Shown in pieces: positions 61,764 through 64,000 of a stretch of 64,000 nucleotides of DNA. Below the pieces are notes generated by a model. It saw nothing but the letters and a program-made list of their open reading frames with translations. It did not search any database and was not told where the DNA came from. Numbering within the stretch: the stretch's first letter is position 1; each line of letters opens with the position of its first letter. This DNA comes from Halobacillus sp. Marseille-P3879 (lineage in GTDB: Bacteria > Bacillota > Bacilli > Bacillales > Halobacillaceae), in assembly GCF_900240285.1 (NCBI RefSeq), contig NZ_OESS01000002.1, positions 1,240,001 through 1,304,000 on the forward strand, given 5' to 3'. The translations under genes and the position numbers were made by a program.

Positions 61764-64000
61764 ATGTCGAACAACCCAAAGAAAGAACGGAATAAAGTGG
61801 ATTGGAAATCGCTCTGGCAAAGCGGCAAAATCCAGAAAAACAGCAGGATCGGTTATGAAGTTGCCTGGAATGTGATCTTATTTTTTATCATTATAGGTAT
61901 TATTGGTTTATTTTTTGCCGGTGGTGTTGGAGCAGGATACTTTGCTTCACTTGTCAAAGATGAGCCGACACGAAGTCAGGCTGACATGGAAGAAGATATC
62001 TACAACTACGAAGAAACTTCTGAAGTATATTTTGCTGAAGAAGAGTTCCTCGGGGATGTGCAAACGGATCTTTACCGTGAAGAAATTGCGCTCGAAGATG
62101 TTAGCAGTAACTTAAAAGATGCCGTTATTGCAACCGAGGATGAATATTTTAACACCCATGACGGAGTCGTACCTAAAGCGGTAATGCGTGCAATGGTACA
62201 GGAAGCCACTAACTCCTCAGTTAAGACAGGAGGAAGTACGCTTACTCAACAAATAGTGAAAAACCAAATCTTAACGAATGAAGTATCATTTGAACGGAAA
62301 GCAAAAGAAATACTTATAGCCATGAGAGTGGAACGTTTTTTCGAGAAAGATGACATTCTCGAAGCATACTTAAACATTGTTCCCTTCGGGCGGAATGCGA
62401 ATGGCGATAACATAGCCGGGGCTAAAACAGCCGCTGAAGGTATTTTTGGCGTTTCTCCCGAAGATCTTGAAATTCCTCAAGCTGCGTTTATTGCCGGGCT
62501 TCCGCAGAACCCTTTCAGTTACACCCCGTTCCTGAACAACGGAGAAGTAAAATCTGAAGAAGCTTTACAGCCTGGTATAAACCGAATGAAAGACGTGCTG
62601 AGCCGTATGCATGAAGCCGATTATATTTCTGACGAAGAATACGAAGAAGCGCTTGAATTTGATTTAGTCGGCAGTTTAACTGAACCTACAAGTAAATCAA
62701 AAGACGAATATCCTTACCTTACCGATGAAATACAAAGGCGGGCAAAAGACATTATGGTAGAGCAGCTTGCCAAAGAAAACGGTGACTCAATGGAAGACTT
62801 AGAAGAAGATGAGGAACTGATGGAAGAATATGACGAACTTGCCGAGAGACAATTGAGCTCAGGAGGCTACAAAATTCATACGACCATCGACAAAGAAATT
62901 TATGATGTCATGCAAGAAGTTAAAGATGAGTACAACAATTACGGAGCAAACCGTACCGTGTCGCTCCAAAATGAAGAAGGTGAACTGGTTGAAACAGAAA
63001 TTCCAGTTCAAGTCGGAAGTACTCTGATTGAGAATTCTACCGGCAAGATTTTTGGTTTTATTGGCGGACGTGATTTCGAAGAACAGCAATTAAACCATGC
63101 TACACAAGCGAATCGTTCTCCCGGCAGTACAATGAAGCCGCTGGTCGCGTATGGCCCTGGTATTGACATGGGTAAACTTCATCCGGGGTCAGTATTAGCT
63201 AACGTCCCTTATAAATATCCTGGAGGCACTGACGTCAGTAACTATGGCGGTGGTTATGGAGGACTTACATCAGCTAGACAAGCCCTTACGGAATCGTCAA
63301 ACGTACCTGCCGTTAAAGCTTATATGGAGATTATCGATGAGAACCCAGCAAAAAACTATCTAGATAAGATGGGTATTACGACGTTAAATGAGGAACAATA
63401 TACCAACCCATCATTAGTCCTCGGCTCTGCAGACGTAACAATCGAAGAAAACACCAATGCTTATGCTACTTTCGGTAATAACGGAAAGTTTGTTGATGCT
63501 TATATGATTGAAAAAATAGAGACAAAAGAGGGCGAAACCTTTTATGAGCATGAAAGTGACGAGGAAGAAGTCTTCAGCCCGCAGTCTTCCTATTTAACCA
63601 TTGATATGATGCGTGATGTCCTTGATTCAGGTACAGCCTCTTCTGTACCGGGTCAACTTACCAATCCAGGTGTAGATTGGGCAGGGAAAACAGGGACTTC
63701 ACAGGAATATAAGGATGCATGGTTTGTAGCTACAAACCCTAACGTTACGATAAGTTCATGGATTGGCTATGATTTTCAGGAACAGCTTAATAGCAGCGGG
63801 TACAGCCAGCGAAACACAGGGTTATGGGCAAGAATTGTTAATGCAGTGTCTGAAGTACGCCCTGACTTAATGGTCCCAGAAGGCAACTTCGAAAAACCCG
63901 AGGGAATTGTTAATCGTTCCTACTGCGCCACTTCTGGTCTGTTAGCATCAGATCTCTGTGAGTCCGCAGGGCTTTCTAAAAATGACATGTATATATCTGA
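61764..64000 (+). CDS. Class A penicillin-binding protein (PBP1A-like), 3' end cut by window edge
   Basis: At least 745 residues. A membrane helix (about 34-60) follows a basic N-terminus. The glycosyltransferase domain has ATEDEYFNTHDGV and GGSTLTQQIVKNQ (about 125-165). The transpeptidase domain shows S455-T-M-K458, S511-S-N513 and K642-T-G-T645. It polymerises and cross-links peptidoglycan outside the membrane. A very acidic insert (GDSMEDLEEDEELMEEYDEL) lies between the domains, matching the halophile-like composition. TTAGGAGG precedes the ATG. The gene is divergent from tyrS and runs off the right edge. Confidence 0.95.
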   Translation, partial: MSNNPKKERNKVDWKSLWQSGKIQKNSRIGYEVAWNVILFFIIIGIIGLFFAGGVGAGYFASLVKDEPTRSQADMEEDIYNYEETSEVYFAEEEFLGDVQTDLYREEIALEDVSSNLKDAVIATEDEYFNTHDGVVPKAVMRAMVQEATNSSVKTGGSTLTQQIVKNQILTNEVSFERKAKEILIAMRVERFFEKDDILEAYLNIVPFGRNANGDNIAGAKTAAEGIFGVSPEDLEIPQAAFIAGLPQNPFSYTPFLNNGEVKSEEALQPGINRMKDVLSRMHEADYISDEEYEEALEFDLVGSLTEPTSKSKDEYPYLTDEIQRRAKDIMVEQLAKENGDSMEDLEEDEELMEEYDELAERQLSSGGYKIHTTIDKEIYDVMQEVKDEYNNYGANRTVSLQNEEGELVETEIPVQVGSTLIENSTGKIFGFIGGRDFEEQQLNHATQANRSPGSTMKPLVAYGPGIDMGKLHPGSVLANVPYKYPGGTDVSNYGGGYGGLTSARQALTESSNVPAVKAYMEIIDENPAKNYLDKMGITTLNEEQYTNPSLVLGSADVTIEENTNAYATFGNNGKFVDAYMIEKIETKEGETFYEHESDEEEVFSPQSSYLTIDMMRDVLDSGTASSVPGQLTNPGVDWAGKTGTSQEYKDAWFVATNPNVTISSWIGYDFQEQLNSSGYSQRNTGLWARIVNAVSEVRPDLMVPEGNFEKPEGIVNRSYCATSGLLASDLCESAGLSKNDMYIS

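Noticed and set aside
1-64000. CRISPR array, tRNA or rRNA genes
   Set aside because: No regularly spaced direct repeats and no cloverleaf-like or rRNA sequence were noticed on reading both strands; a dedicated search was not possible.

Overview
The window reads as a chromosomal segment of a low-GC, spore-forming member of the Bacillaceae. Gene order follows the Bacillus subtilis accDA-ytsJ-dnaE-ytrHI-nrnA-ytpI-ytoI-ytkL ... moaB-ackA-ytxK ... nadK2-ytcJ ... thiI-nifZ ... ezrA-hisJ-refZ-ytsP-rpsD ... tyrS region, with extra genes inserted. Many proteins are rich in Asp and Glu, and the additions (PspA/DUF350 cluster, EcsC-like gene, rhamnose operon with an ASRT-type protein) would fit a moderately halophilic genus such as Halobacillus or a relative. 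The genus is an inference from composition and memory, not a database result.

Layout. 1-9.1 kb: fatty acid synthesis (accA cut by the left edge, accD), a FadR-like GntR regulator, malic enzyme, dnaE, the sporulation pair ytrH-ytrI, and nrnA. 9.2-12.4 kb: ytpI, ytoI, ytkL. 12.4-16.5 kb: a minus-strand cluster of DUF4178, PspA, DUF4247, DUF350 and a membrane-fused spermidine-synthase-like protein. It is preceded by a textbook sigma-W-type promoter and broken by internal hairpins. 16.5-24.2 kb: ald, an SDR, a universal stress protein, moaB with an EcsC-family gene, ackA (with a cre site and promoter), ytxK and NAD kinase. 24.4-33.6 kb: amidohydrolase, thiI-nifZ, a small membrane protein with ezrA, hisJ, refZ, the GAF-type methionine sulfoxide reductase, and rpsD with its leader.

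33.7-53 kb is the accessory part: two tiny membrane proteins, an Arr-type rifamycin ADP-ribosyltransferase, a zinc alcohol dehydrogenase, an aromatic-acid transporter/Dabb/PhzS-like monooxygenase group, a TetR-ABC exporter operon with two clean operators and a repressor that appears to start at ATT, an acetyltransferase, a CarD-like regulator, a frameshifted IS110-family element, an EamA transporter divergent from a MocR regulator, and an AbiU2/HEPN-like protein next to a perfect 22-bp inverted repeat. 53-59.6 kb holds a complete L-rhamnose catabolic operon (aldolase-dehydrogenase, ASRT-like protein, isomerase, kinase, DeoR regulator) divergent from an MFS transporter, with many copies of a TTTTTGTTTTTG motif between them. 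59.8-64 kb: a 51-aa protein, tyrS with a tyrosine T-box leader, and a class A penicillin-binding protein cut by the right edge.

Across the window, several genes start at TTG or GTG, and four intergenic hairpins share the arm GCTTGTRGAGAAA. Two of these belong to a longer 170-190 bp repeat. No tRNA, rRNA or CRISPR array was seen. All coordinates come from reading the sequence by eye; family names rest on recognised motifs and synteny, not on database searches.
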